A stretch of DNA of 64,000 nt from Pseudozyma flocculosa PF-1 (Eukaryota; Basidiomycota; Ustilaginomycetes; Ustilaginales; Ustilaginaceae), in the NCBI RefSeq assembly GCF_000417875.1, contig NW_006920869.1, positions 1,295,759-1,359,758 on the forward strand, read 5' to 3'. Position 1 is the stretch's first letter. Every line of letters starts with the position of its first letter. The notes beneath the pieces were generated by a model. It was given only the letters and a program-made list of their open reading frames with translations, made no database searches and was not told the DNA's origin. This document shows, one piece after another, positions 22,179 through 32,279 of the stretch. The position numbers and the translations under genes are program-made.

Positions 22179-23549
22179 CTACTTGGACTTGTTGTTCTTC
22201 TCTTGATCCTTCTTGCCGCCGCCGCCGCCGCCGCCGCCGCCGGGAGCATTCCTGGTCCAGATGCCGAGGGATGCGAGGGTGACGGCCTTGTTGCTGGGCT
22301 CGATCCAGAAGGTGGGGTATTTTGCGCGGCCGAGGTTCATCCAGAGCATGGCCCAGGTGACCATGATGACGCTGCTGAGGAGGATGACGGGGAGGTACTT
22401 CCAGCCGAGGCGGATGACGGGGGGCGAGGTGGTGATGAGGAGCGCCGTGGCGCCGCCGGGCGGGTGGATGGTGTCGGTGATGATCATGGCGCAGAGGGCC
22501 GTGGCGACCGAGATGCCGCCGGCGACCCAGACGAGGCTGTGCGAGTCGTTGATGAGCTGCGGGTTGTAGTTGGAGTTGAGCTCAAACAGCTTGAGGACGC
22601 AGCATCCGACGAGGGCCGAGATAAACTGGCCCAGGACGAAGCTGCGCGGCTGGCCGAGGGGCGAGGCCGGGGTGCCGTAGAGGATGACGCTCGAGGCGCC
22701 AAAGGAGCCGACGATGATGGGTGCGGTCCAGGACGTGGTGGGCGTGTTGGACGACATGGAAAACATGTCCCAGCGCGAAAAGAGGATCATGACAAAGCCG
22801 AGGCCGATGAGGGCGCCGATCCAGGCCCAGATGAGCGTCTCGAGCTTGCGCGGCAGCTTCTCGACGGGCCGGATGAGGGCGCGGTCCTTTGTCTTTTCGC
22901 TGCGGTAGCCGAGAAAGTGGGCGATGGGGTAGGGTACGCGCGACAGGCGGGGAGGGCGGTGATGGTGGTGGTGGTGTTGCCCCTCGTCGCCCGTCTGCCC
23001 GGGTTGTGGCTGCTGCTTTTCGAGGTCGTTGGCGGGCGCGTTGACGGGGGGTGTTGGGCCCGACGACGGGGCCGGCGGCGACTGCTGGGACGAGGATGCG
23101 GGGAGCGACGAGGCCTGGCTGGGCGTGGTGGCCTGCTGCGATGGGGCGAGGTCTCTGTTTGGGGGCGGCGAGATTGAGGTCGACTTGTATCCTTTGCGGG
23201 GCTGCGCCTTGTTGCGCGCGGTGCGCTGCTCGTGTTGTTTTGCTTGTCCATCTTCATCCTCGTCGGTGAATACGAATCCGTCGTCGTCGTCGTCGTCGTC
23301 GTGGATTTCAGCATCTCCGTCGACGCTGCCGCGGACGGTGCGGGATTCGCTGCGCCATCGCGTTGCGGCGGCGTCGTCGGCGACTTGATAGGTGCGTTGG
23401 CGGGGCCTTCCGAGGAAGCTGGCCCTGGACGAGGAGCGGTCGGACCTCCGGTTGGCGGCGGAGGTGGTCGACGAGGCCGAGGCTGGATTGGATGGGTAGG
23501 AGAAGCGTCCGCGCGAGTGGGAGCGCAAGTGATGTCGCTCCTGGGACAT
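22179..23549 (-). CDS. HPP-family integral membrane protein
   Basis: 456 aa, single exon. The C-terminal half is the HPP transmembrane domain: 'PIIVGSFGASSVILYGTP' and 'SPLGQPRSFVLGQ' followed by 'HPPGGATALL', the motif that names the family. It contains about four to five hydrophobic helices. Bacterial and plastid relatives have been linked to nitrite transport; function in fungi is not established. The N-terminal 200 residues are disordered, with an Asp run and several His/Gln/Pro tracts. The C-terminus is a poly-Gly stretch and a basic tail. ATG 23549 is the first ATG in the open frame. Confidence 0.85.
   Translation of the reverse strand: MSQERHHLRSHSRGRFSYPSNPASASSTTSAANRRSDRSSSRASFLGRPRQRTYQVADDAAATRWRSESRTVRGSVDGDAEIHDDDDDDDGFVFTDEDEDGQAKQHEQRTARNKAQPRKGYKSTSISPPPNRDLAPSQQATTPSQASSLPASSSQQSPPAPSSGPTPPVNAPANDLEKQQPQPGQTGDEGQHHHHHHRPPRLSRVPYPIAHFLGYRSEKTKDRALIRPVEKLPRKLETLIWAWIGALIGLGFVMILFSRWDMFSMSSNTPTTSWTAPIIVGSFGASSVILYGTPASPLGQPRSFVLGQFISALVGCCVLKLFELNSNYNPQLINDSHSLVWVAGGISVATALCAMIITDTIHPPGGATALLITTSPPVIRLGWKYLPVILLSSVIMVTWAMLWMNLGRAKYPTFWIEPSNKAVTLASLGIWTRNAPGGGGGGGGGKKDQEKNNKSK
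22214..22243. repeat. (GCC)n trinucleotide repeat coding for poly-Gly
   Basis: Ten GCC units that read as a Gly run near the C-terminus of the HPP-family protein on the minus strand. Confidence 0.85.
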
Positions 23550-24122
23550 GTTTTGGCGTCGTTCGTGTGGTTGTGGTTGTGGTTGTGTTTGGTCTACGCC
23601 GTCGGGCAATGATGGCGAAGGATGGAGAATGGAAGCTGCTAGGGAGATGGGAGCAGGAGAGATGGCTGGGGTTAAGAGAGGAAGGACGCGGAGAGGGATG
23701 GATCGAGGGCGTCTAGTTGGGTTAGAGGAGGGGGGCCAAGGGCGGGGGGCCCCAGCTGGATACGTCAGGGAGCCAAACGGAGCGAGCTAGAGGTAGAGTG
23801 TGTCTGTCGTCGGCCCTCGGACCGGCGGCGATTGGGGTCGAGTGTCGACCATGATGGCTGCGCCGTGTATCTCCGCTCTTCGTCTTTCGGCATCTCGGCC
23901 TTCAACCTGGCCTCTTTCTGGCCTCTTTCTGGGCCCCCGCCCCGCCCCGCTTTCGTCGTCGCCGTCGTCTTTGGTGGTGGACCCTTGACGAGGGCTGCGC
24001 AGACACGAAGGCCTTCGCTCGTCGACGGCCATTGCGCAAAACCCACTCGACAGCTTCCAGGGCCACCAGTACGGACCACCACCATCACCTCACCACCTCA
24101 CCTCGCCGTTACTCAATCCACC
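23550..24122. promoter_or_regulatory. Divergent promoter region, HPP protein / SDR
   Basis: 573 bp between two start codons facing away from each other. No TATA box was seen; the last 60 bp before the SDR are CA-rich, with CACCATCACC-like repeats. Confidence 0.45.
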
Positions 24123-25347
24123 ATGGCGCCCAAGATCCTCGACTTCAAGTGCGCCCTCATCACCGGCGGCGCGGGCGGACTAGGTGAGTCGACGAGCCGT
24201 TGCACAAGGCCCTCTCGCCGACCCTGCCTGACATGCCTCGCCCCGCCCTCCCCCTCCTTCGACCGTTGCGCCCCGCAGGCTATGCCATGGCCGAGTGGTT
24301 CCTACAGCAGGGCAAGCAGGTCATCCTCGTCGGTCGCACAGAGTCAAAGCTGCAACAGGCATCCAAGAAGCTAAACGTTCCTTACTACGTCCTCGACACC
24401 GGTACGTCTGCCGCTGCCGCCCAGCTGGGCACCCACTCGCCAATGGGCCCCCCACTGACGCGCGCTCGTCTCTCGCTCCTTGATGCCCGCGGCTACATGC
24501 CACCCGGCCCTCGACAGGCAACGTCGACGACATCCCCGCTTTCACCAAGAAGGTCCTCTCCGAGCATCCCGAGGTCGACTGCCTCGTCAACAACGCGGGA
24601 GTCCAGCGGCCACTCGACGTGCAGAACCTCGACCTGACAAAGGCCGACAACGAGATCAACATTGTCAGTCGTCGAGGCCCCATCCCGAGCCTGCCCTGCC
24701 GAGGTCGACGCCCCTCACCCACTCTGATCTCGTCGTCGTCTGGCGCGGGACACGGCTGACACGTTTGCATCGCCGCCGAATCACCCCCGCAGAACATCCG
24801 CGGACCCGTGCATCTCGCCACGGCCTTTCTCGACCACCTCAAGAGCAAGCCGGCCGCCGTCATCATCAACGTCTCGAGCGTGCTCGGCTTCGTGCCGTAC
24901 AGCATCATCAACCCCATGTGAGAGTCTGGGTCGGCGGTGAGGCCTGCTGGTGTCATGTTGGCTACTCGCGCTGACGGGCAACCGTCCAATCCCTCGCTCC
25001 GCTCTGTACCGCGCCGCAGCTACAACGGCACCAAGGCGTTCCTGCACTTCTGGAGCATGACGCAGCGCACGCAGCTGCGCGGGACCAACGTGCGCATCGT
25101 CGAGGTGGTGCCGCCGTCGGTGGGCACCGACCTGCACCGCGAGCGCGCCAACCCGGACGACAACAAAAAGCACCTGGGCGCCACCAACTCGCTCACCGTC
25201 GAAGAATTCATCGACGACTTTGCGCGGGGCATGCGCGACGACTGCGATACGATCTCGGCGGGCAGCGGCATCGCGCTGACGGAAAAGTGGTACGCCCAGT
25301 TCGGGGAGCAATACGATGCGGCGGCGGCAAAGTACCAGCGCACCTAG
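24123..25347 (+). CDS. Short-chain dehydrogenase/reductase (DltE-like)
   Basis: NAD(P)-dependent oxidoreductase of the classical SDR family, 260 aa in five exons: 24123-24183, 24279-24401, 24518-24663, 24793-24917, 25020-25347. Phases 1, 1, 0 and 2 all match. Residues 14-21 are the TGxxxGxG cofactor loop, split by intron 1. 'CLVNNAGVQRPLD' carries the NNAG motif. Ser138/139 in 'INVSSVLG' and Tyr153-x3-Lys157 ('YNGTK') form the catalytic set; the Tyr begins the last exon. The central 'LVNNAGVQRPLD' segment resembles the DltE-type oxidoreductases. The substrate is unknown. It shares a divergent promoter with the HPP protein. Confidence 0.92.
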
Positions 25348-25423
25348 GTCGTTGGGTCCCAGAGGAAATTCCAGAGTCAGAGCCGTACGTGGTGTTGGCT
25401 CGATGGCTTGCTTGGTCGGCTTC

Positions 25424-25424
<1 letters not shown>

Positions 25425-25462
<38 letters not shown>
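25425..25462. repeat. (TCTG)n tetranucleotide microsatellite
   Basis: Nine perfect TCTG units downstream of the SDR gene. Confidence 0.92.
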
Positions 25463-26069
25463 CGTGGCCGCTCTAATCTGCTGCTGCTGCTGTGAAAGGG
25501 AGCACGAGCAAGCCGTGGCCGGGTTGGAAAAGGCCGTAAGCGAGCCACGTCTTGCTTTCTGGCTGTCCCGTCTTGGGGATATCTGGGCGGCCATGACCAA
25601 AGGCCGAGGAGGGGGGTGGGGGCCAAGGGTAACGTCATTGGGCGCCTTTTGCTGGCTGGCTGGCTGGCCCGTCCGCGCAGCTCCACTCTCGGACTCTTGG
25701 CTCGCTTTTACGCAAACCTCTGGCCGTCACCTTACCGTACCGGTGCCGGTAGAACTTGGCTTGCCTGCCTTGCCCCAGTCCTGCTGCTGCTGGCTCAATG
25801 CCGCACCCGCCATCAAGACGCACGCCGGCACGCACGCAGACAGAGGCAGGGGGCTGCGTCACAGCGCTGGGCTACCGTACCTACCGGTACCAACGACGGC
25901 GGCGAGCCTGGACCGTGCCTCCCAGCGTCTCCGCCGTTTCTTACCGTGCCGTGCCGTAAACCGCACCGCACCGCACCGTATCCCCCGCCTGCCTCACCTT
26001 GCTTCTTCAGCCTTCTTCTTCGGCTGGCGCAGCGGGTCGCGCACGGATCGACAGAGGGGAGGCAAGAGG

Positions 26070-26075
26070 TATAAG
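26070..26075 (+). promoter_or_regulatory. TATA-like box of the Hsp31-type gene
   Basis: TATAAG about 125 bp before the ATG at 26198. Confidence 0.45.
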
Positions 26076-26197
26076 TACGCAGCCACCCAGCCATCACCTC
26101 CTCGTTCTCCACCACGCATCCATACCTCAGCATCCCATCGCGACCCGACCCACTCACTCTACTTCACACTCCACCCACCCCCCCCCATCCGCCCAAC

Positions 26198-27187
26198 ATG
26201 GCCGCACAGAAGAAGGTCCTCGTCGTCTTCACGTCGCACACCAAGCTCATTGGCAACGACCACCCGACCGGATACTAGTGAGTCTCGCCTCGTTCGGCGT
26301 TTACGATCGACGACAGGCCCTCCCTCCCTCTCTTTCTCTCTCTATTTTTTTTTCCGAGAGACACCTCCGTCCTGACGCCGTCTTTTCTGCCCTTGCCCCC
26401 TTCGCAGCCTGCCCGAGATCGCCCACCCGTACTACATCTTCAAGCAGGCCGGCTTCGACCTGGTGGCCGCCTCGCCGGCGGGCGGCAAGGCGCCGCTGGA
26501 CCAGTCGTCGGTCGAGGCCTTCAAGGGCGATGCCGACTCGGTCAAGTTCCTCAACGACACCGAGGCGCAGCAGTGGGTCTCAAACACGCTGCAGCTCTCG
26601 ACGCTCGCGGGAAAGGCCGACGAGTTCGACGCCATCTTCTACCCGGGCGGCCACGGACCTTGCTTCGACCTGCCCCTCGACGAGACGAGCAAGGACCTCA
26701 TCCAGAAGTTCTACGAGTCCGGCAAACCCACCTCGGCCGTCTGCCACGCCCCCGCCGTCTTTACCGACGTCAAACTCTCCGACGGCTCCTACCTGGTAAA
26801 GGACCGCAAGATTACCTGCTTCACCGACGAGGAAGAGGAGCAGGCCGGCCTCACAAAGGCCGTCCCCTGGCTCGTCGAGTCCCGCCTTCGTGAGCGCGGC
26901 GCCATCTTCCAGAAGACGAGCCCGTGGGGCGAAAAGGTCGTCGTCGACGAAAACAACGGAAAGCTCCTCATCAGTGAGTCCCAGNNNNNNNNNNNNNNNN
27001 NNNNCCCCTTCTTGGCCCCTCTTTGCACCACTTGATGGCCTCCCGCGGATCCCTGTTCGCTGACACCTGGTCTCTCCCCGGTGTCCTTCGTTCGCTCGCA
27101 CCTCCCTCCTCTGCAGCTGGCCAGAACCCCGCCTCGGCTGCCGGCATGGCCCGCGAGGTCGTCAAGGCCCTCGTCGTGGGCGCCTGA
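26198..27187 (+). CDS. Hsp31-type DJ-1/PfpI protein (glutathione-independent glyoxalase)
   Basis: Member of the DJ-1/PfpI superfamily, Hsp31 branch. Members convert methylglyoxal to D-lactate without glutathione and act in stress tolerance. Exons are 26198-26277, 26408-26973 and 27117-27187 (238 aa, close to the yeast Hsp31 length). Phases 2 and 1 match. The catalytic set is visible: Glu in 'GYYLPEIAHPY' (Tyr split by intron 1), Cys139 in 'SAVCHAPA' at the nucleophile elbow, and 'YPGGHGPCFDL' before it. The C-terminal 'LLITGQNPASA' is rebuilt only after removing intron 2. Intron 2 contains a 20-N assembly gap (26985-27004), which does not touch coding sequence. Confidence 0.93.
26985..27004. 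other. Assembly gap (20 N)
   Basis: Run of exactly 20 N inside intron 2 of the Hsp31-type gene; probably a fixed-length placeholder. Confidence 0.98.
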
Positions 27188-27435
27188 GCTCCTCGCCCGT
27201 CGTGTTCCGTTCGGTAGCGCAATGTCGATTCAGTGGAAAGGCATGCTGTCTGTGTTGTTTCAAGTCGTCTCGGCTGCCCGTCGTCTGCCTCGATCGACGG
27301 GCGCGCGAGGTGGGATGGTACCAACAGCGACAGATCCAGGGTATAGTGGAAAGAAAAGAACCCATCCGTCCTCGCCTCTCATCGCTTCGCCCCCCCGCTC
27401 GCCCCTCATCGCTTCGCCCGCCCGCTCGCCCCCCA

Positions 27436-29835
27436 TTACCGCGCCAGCATCTCGCCGCCGCCACCCACGTCCACCTCGTCCTCCTTGCTAATCACCAGCT
27501 CGAGCCCCCACAGCGTCAGCGTCAGGCCGACGGTGAGGAAGCGCCAGTAGATCTGGTTCTTCTGGTCGAGGAGCAGCAGGTGCGAGTAGACGGCGATCAG
27601 GATCAGCCGCGAGTAGCTGACCAGGATGCTGATAAACGCGCCAAACGGCTCCTGCTCGTCGTCGCCGTCGTCCGAGTAGATCGACGACGTGGGCGAAGAG
27701 CGGTGGCGCCGCTTCGACGAGCGCCGGAACGACGACGACGCCGACGAGGGCGTAGACGAGCCCGAGGCGTCGCGCCGCCGCTTGCGAGACCGGAGGCCGT
27801 CGAGGTTCAGGTGCGGGGCGAATGGCTTCGACCCGCCGGCGGTAGATGCCGAGGGCGATGGGCCTGCGGCACCACGGCTTTGCAGATCATCCCGCCGCCC
27901 AGACTTTGTCCGCGAGCGTCGGCCGGTCCGGCCCTTGGCCGTCGCGGCGGCGGTCGAGGGAGGCGGCGGTGCGGTGGCGCCAGAGTCCGCCGCAGCAGCC
28001 GCGGGGTCGCCTGCAAAGCCGTCCGAGTCCGGCGGCGGCTCCTTGACGCCCGCCGGGTCATTGATGATCGCCTCATCCGCCTCCTTGAGCGACGCCACCT
28101 CGTCATTGTAGGCGATGCCGCTGTCGTCCTCGGAATAGGCCTCCTCCTCGTCTGCCCACGGATCGACCTGGCTGCCGTCGCTCTCCTCGTCCTCGAAGCC
28201 GCCTTTGCCGCTGTGCCGCCCGCGCGACCTCCTTCGTCGGCGAATCGTCCGCCTGCGCTTCTGCAGGATCCAGCGCCCCTCGTCCTCGTCCCACACTTCC
28301 TCCTCGTACTCCTCGACCTCGGCGCCGCTCTCCTCGGAGTCGGATCCGGACGTCGAGTCGGAGACGGACTCGGTGTCGTCGTCGGCGTTCGGCGCCTGCT
28401 TACGAGCCCAAGCGTCTCCTCGCGTCTCCGCTCCGCTGGCCGCGTTCCCACCTTCCGACGCGTCCTTGTCGGCGCCAGCGCGGGCCTTGCTGCTGCCACT
28501 CGCCGTGCCCCAGCTTTCACGACGTGCAGGTCCGCCCTCTTCGAAGCGCGAAGGGGCCGCGACATTGCCCTTGAGCATGGGCAGGATGCGGCTGGCGGCG
28601 TACAGCACCATCAGGCGGTATACGAGCGAAACGATGACGCTCTTGGGAAGTGCCGCGCCCGCCGCAGAGAGGAAGTCGAGGCTCTGGCCGAGCCAGTGCG
28701 CCAGCACCTCGAGCAGGGTGCCCAACGCCTGGAGGATCTTGGACGGCAGCGGGGCCTGCAGCGACGACGGCAGCGAGTCGACAAAGGACGCGCCGCGGGT
28801 GTTGACCTTGAAGGAGCGGATGAGCGAGATGGGGTCGGGGGTGAAGGAGAGCGACGGCCCCAGCTGGTAGATGTTGAAGACAACGTAGGCAAACATGAGC
28901 GACGTCTCGATGACGTTGCCCTTGCGGATGGCAAAGGCGATGACGGTGAGCCAGACGGTGCTGGTGACGCTGGTGGCGATGGCCGCCGCCGTCCCCGGCC
29001 GGTCCTTGGTGGCGCCCTCGAAGCCGACGTAGAGGGCCAGCGCGGCGCAGACGTACGTCGTGGCGCTGATCAGCAGGAAGAAGATCTGCCAGACCTCGGA
29101 AGCGCCAAAGCCGAGCGACGAGAGCGACCGGAAGAGGAGGGCATCCGAAAACCACCGGCGGCGTGGGGGAGCCGTCGCTGCCGCCGCCGAGGCCGGCCCC
29201 TGAGTCTGGTACCTGGTCGAGGGCGCTGCGAGCGACGAGGCGATGATCCAGCGGCTGGTCGAGGCGAGCGACTGGATGACGAGCAGCGAGGCCACGCCCT
29301 CGAGCAGCGAGAAGAGCGGGCTGGAGAGGCGCAGCAGCGTGTGCCACCACCCGGGCACGTGGCGAGCCAGGTAGAAGAAGGCCGAGGCCGATGCGCGGAT
29401 CAGTGCGTCGAGGAATGCGGATCCGGTCGAGGCGTCGTCGAGGTCGAAGCCGGCCATGGCGTCCTTGCCGCGGGCAGAGTGGATGATGGACCCGATGACG
29501 GTGCCGGTGCTGCGAACCTCGCCAGCCAGCTCCGAGCGGCGAGGCGGGAAGATGGTCGTCGAGGGCGGGCTGTAGACATTGCAGCAGACCAGCAGGCACG
29601 CGGGCACCACGACGAACTGGAAGATGGCAAGCGTCTGGCCGATCCAGGCGAGGCGGGTGCGCCGCGTGAGGAGGCGGACGGTGGAGAGGAAGAAGTAGTA
29701 GGATGCGAGCGACGCCGAGAGGGCGAGGAAGGCGTCCTGGCCCGCAATGTCGAGCGCAAGGGGCAGGTAGAAGAGAACCTGAATAAAGGTCGCCACGCGG
29801 CCGAAGTTGACGGCGAGCGACGAGGGGATAGACAT
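27436..29835 (-). CDS. ICE2-family ER membrane protein
   Basis: 799 aa, single exon, predicted polytopic ER protein. Yeast Ice2 shapes cortical ER and restrains the Nem1-Spo7/Pah1 lipid switch. Family sequence is clear in the first half: 'FYLPLALDIAGQDAFLAL', 'VRLLTRRTRLAWIG', 'LEGVASLLVIQSL' and 'GNVIETSLMFAYVVFNIYQL'. Eight or more hydrophobic helices run to about residue 420. A stretch of some 300 residues then interrupts the membrane region; it is acidic, Ser-rich and carries basic RRRR blocks. After it the chain returns to membrane helices ('ILVSYSRLILIAVYSHLLLL'). ATG 29835 begins directly with the first helix region. It converges with the Hsp31-type gene. Confidence 0.82.
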   Translation of the reverse strand: MSIPSSLAVNFGRVATFIQVLFYLPLALDIAGQDAFLALSASLASYYFFLSTVRLLTRRTRLAWIGQTLAIFQFVVVPACLLVCCNVYSPPSTTIFPPRRSELAGEVRSTGTVIGSIIHSARGKDAMAGFDLDDASTGSAFLDALIRASASAFFYLARHVPGWWHTLLRLSSPLFSLLEGVASLLVIQSLASTSRWIIASSLAAPSTRYQTQGPASAAAATAPPRRRWFSDALLFRSLSSLGFGASEVWQIFFLLISATTYVCAALALYVGFEGATKDRPGTAAAIATSVTSTVWLTVIAFAIRKGNVIETSLMFAYVVFNIYQLGPSLSFTPDPISLIRSFKVNTRGASFVDSLPSSLQAPLPSKILQALGTLLEVLAHWLGQSLDFLSAAGAALPKSVIVSLVYRLMVLYAASRILPMLKGNVAAPSRFEEGGPARRESWGTASGSSKARAGADKDASEGGNAASGAETRGDAWARKQAPNADDDTESVSDSTSGSDSEESGAEVEEYEEEVWDEDEGRWILQKRRRTIRRRRRSRGRHSGKGGFEDEESDGSQVDPWADEEEAYSEDDSGIAYNDEVASLKEADEAIINDPAGVKEPPPDSDGFAGDPAAAAADSGATAPPPPSTAAATAKGRTGRRSRTKSGRRDDLQSRGAAGPSPSASTAGGSKPFAPHLNLDGLRSRKRRRDASGSSTPSSASSSFRRSSKRRHRSSPTSSIYSDDGDDEQEPFGAFISILVSYSRLILIAVYSHLLLLDQKNQIYWRFLTVGLTLTLWGLELVISKEDEVDVGGGGEMLAR

Positions 29836-30969
29836 GGCGGTAGCGGCGTAGCAGTAAGTGGAGTGGACAGGAGGGTCGGAGAGACGAGAGAGGTGTGCAC
29901 CCTTCGGTAGAGCGCAGAGCAGAGTCGGTCCTAGTCTACGGCGCGACCGAGGACAATGCCGCCTGAAGTCGAGCCTTTATAGCCAGGCCGGAAGACCTGA
30001 GCCAATGCTCGAGATTTGCAGGTGGTAGATGTCGAGGGCCCAGTCGCGCTGACCAGGTCGGTCCGACGATGACGGCGGCGATAAGGACGGGAAGGAAATG
30101 CTGAGAGGTCAAACGAAGGTCGAGGCGACTCTGGGCGTCATGAGGGTTGATGATGATGCTATTCCTGGCCTGTGAGCATGTGGCATCAAAAGTCGGAGCG
30201 GGGCCCTTTTTTTCGTCGACGTCAAGGAGCGACGGGCGTTGCCGTGGTTGTCGACGGGCGGTTGTCGGTCGATTCGGATGTTGCTGTGGCGCGTTAAACC
30301 CCGTTTGGCTGGCTTGGCCGTGGCTTGCTCGTGGGTAGAATGGCGATGGATGACGGTGGTGGTGGTGGTGGTAGTGGTGGCGAAGGGAGAGAGTAGAGTG
30401 AAGGTGGGCCGCCCCTGCGCAGTCGTGACTTTAGAGCCGGATGGAAGAAGCACATGTATGTCTGCCAGCCAGAAGCAGCGTTGGTTGGCGCTCGCGTGAG
30501 CCGGCAACGATACGGTTGTGATCATAGCGAGCGAGCGGGCGAGGCAGGCATGCATGCGTGCGTGCGTGTGTGTGTGCCGGCGGGGCGTGCGTGCCTTTTT
30601 GCTGTCTCGCCGCCAACCTGCTTGGACCCCCTTGGCTCTGGCAGGCACGCACCAACGAGCGGATGCGCTGGATGGATGCCCCAGCCTGGTTTGGCCTGGC
30701 CACGATAAAATCACAACAGAGAAGCGTGTGCGAGCGGTCAAGGAAATAACTTCGGAAACCGGGAGACAGAGAGAGGGACCGGGGCCTTGACTGCCCCGCA
30801 CCAGAATTTTTTGGGCAGCGGCTGCCAGGTGGTGGTGAAGGTGGTGGTGGTGGTGGCTTTCTTCCTTCCTGCCACCTGCTCGCCCTCGTCCTCTTGTCGC
30901 TGTCCATCCTGCTCGCAGACGCCTTCGTTGCTGCTGCCTCTACCGCCACCGCAGCCCCTCTTGCCTGCC
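29836..30969. promoter_or_regulatory. Divergent region, ICE2 / deoxyhypusine synthase
   Basis: About 1.1 kb between two divergent genes. A TATAAA-like box lies at 29976-29981 for the minus-strand ICE2 gene. (GGT)n-type repeats occur near 30356-30380 and 30829-30858. No gene was recognised in between. Confidence 0.5.
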
Positions 30970-32124
30970 ATGAACGGCTCCCAGGACGCCAGCGCATCGG
31001 CGCAGGCCGCCGTCTTTGTGCAGTCGCAGCCGCTGCCCGAGGGGACGCCCACCATCCAGGGTCCGGACTTTGACCAGCAGGATCCCAACGACCTCGCCGC
31101 GCTCCTCGGCTCCATGGCCAATGTCGGATTCCAGGCCTCGGGCGTCAGCCGCGCCATCGACATCATCGACCAGATGCGGTCCTGGCGCCTCTCGACCGAC
31201 CCGGCCTACCTCGACTCGACCGACCCGGCCTACCTCGACTCGACCGACCCGGACAAGCTGCCCCTCGACGAGGCCAGCCAGGTCGGCTGCCGCATCTTTC
31301 TCGGCTTCACGTCCAACCTCGTCTCTTCGGGCCTCCGCGAGGTCATCAAGTTCCTCGTCAAGAACCGCTACGTCTCGGCGCTCGTCACCACCGCCGGCGG
31401 CATCGAAGAGGACCTGATCAAGTGCCTGGGCCCCACGTACCTGGGCGACTTTAGCCTCGACGGCGCCACGCTGCGAAAGCGCGGCCTCAATCGCATCGGC
31501 AACCTGCTCGTGCCCAACGACAACTACTGCAAGTTCGAGGACTGGGTCATGCCCATCCTCGACCGCATGCGCCAAGAGCAGGGCGACGACGTCGCAAACG
31601 CCTGGTCGCCCAGCCGCGTCATCCAGCGCCTGGGCCGCGAGATTAACGACGAGAGCAGCATCCTCTACTGGGCCGCCGTCAACGACATCCCCGTCTTCTG
31701 CCCCGCCCTCACCGACGGCTCGCTCGGCGACATGCTCTACTTCCACTCGTACAAGAACCCGGGCCTCACCATCGACCTCGTCAAGGACATCCGCAGGCTC
31801 AACGACCTCAGCGTCAAGGCGCCAAAGGCCGGCATGATCATCCTCGGCGGCGGCGTGTGCAAGCACCAGATCGCCAACGCCATGCTCTTCCGCAACGGCG
31901 CCGACTTTAGCGTCTACATCAACACCGGTCAGGAGTTTGACGGGTCCGACTCGGGCGCCCGCCCCGACGAGGCCGTCAGCTGGGGCAAGATCAAGAGCGC
32001 CGCAAACGGGGGCCAGAACGTCAAAGTGTACTGCGACGCCACCATCATCTTCCCCATGATTGTCGCAGCCACCTTTGCAAAGGGCCACTGGCAGGCCAAG
32101 CGCGCCGGCCTCGAGGCCAAGTGA
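30970..32124 (+). CDS. Deoxyhypusine synthase
   Basis: Catalyses the first step of hypusine formation on eIF5A: transfer of the aminobutyl group of spermidine to a lysine, using NAD. Single exon, 384 aa. Family blocks are '[18 protein letters not shown]', '[15 protein letters not shown]', '[11 protein letters not shown]', '[21 protein letters not shown]' and '[20 protein letters not shown]'. Lys340 in the last block corresponds to the lysine (Lys329 in the human enzyme) that forms the enzyme intermediate. ATG 30970 is chosen because it is the first ATG of the open frame and leads straight into the usual N-terminus. A 24-bp tandem duplication adds eight-residue repeats in an N-terminal variable loop. 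The gene ends 155 bp from the converging orphan gene. Confidence 0.96.
   Translation: MNGSQDASASAQAAVFVQSQPLPEGTPTIQGPDFDQQDPNDLAALLGSMANVGFQASGVSRAIDIIDQMRSWRLSTDPAYLDSTDPAYLDSTDPDKLPLDEASQVGCRIFLGFTSNLVSSGLREVIKFLVKNRYVSALVTTAGGIEEDLIKCLGPTYLGDFSLDGATLRKRGLNRIGNLLVPNDNYCKFEDWVMPILDRMRQEQGDDVANAWSPSRVIQRLGREINDESSILYWAAVNDIPVFCPALTDGSLGDMLYFHSYKNPGLTIDLVKDIRRLNDLSVKAPKAGMIILGGGVCKHQIANAMLFRNGADFSVYINTGQEFDGSDSGARPDEAVSWGKIKSAANGGQNVKVYCDATIIFPMIVAATFAKGHWQAKRAGLEAK
31192..31253 (+). repeat. 24-bp in-frame tandem repeat (2.6 copies) in deoxyhypusine synthase
   Basis: Two identical 24-bp units (31192-31215 and 31216-31239) and a partial third encode [23 protein letters not shown] starting at residue 75. 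Confidence 0.95.
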
Positions 32125-32279
32125 GGCCACGTGCGAGAGGGCGGAGGACGCAGGAGAAGGACGGCGAGGGGGCTCGCAACCTCCCTACCCGTCGTGTATA
32201 TTTGTACTTTTAGCATAGAATCGATCCCACCGACCGCCTACGAGCCGCAGGGAACGAAGACGTAGCCCGCGATCCGTCT

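Larger units (their letters stand above)
25348..26197. other. Intergenic region with TCTG microsatellite
   Basis: Non-coding stretch between two genes on the same strand, with a (TCTG)n repeat and short CCGTACCGTAC-type repeats near 25725-25980. A long open frame on the plus strand here is repeat-driven and not supported. Confidence 0.5.

Noticed and set aside
27202..29910. 902-codon plus-strand open frame opposite the ICE2 gene
   Set aside because: Arg/Asp/Glu-rich artefact of the opposite strand; the minus strand encodes a recognisable membrane protein.
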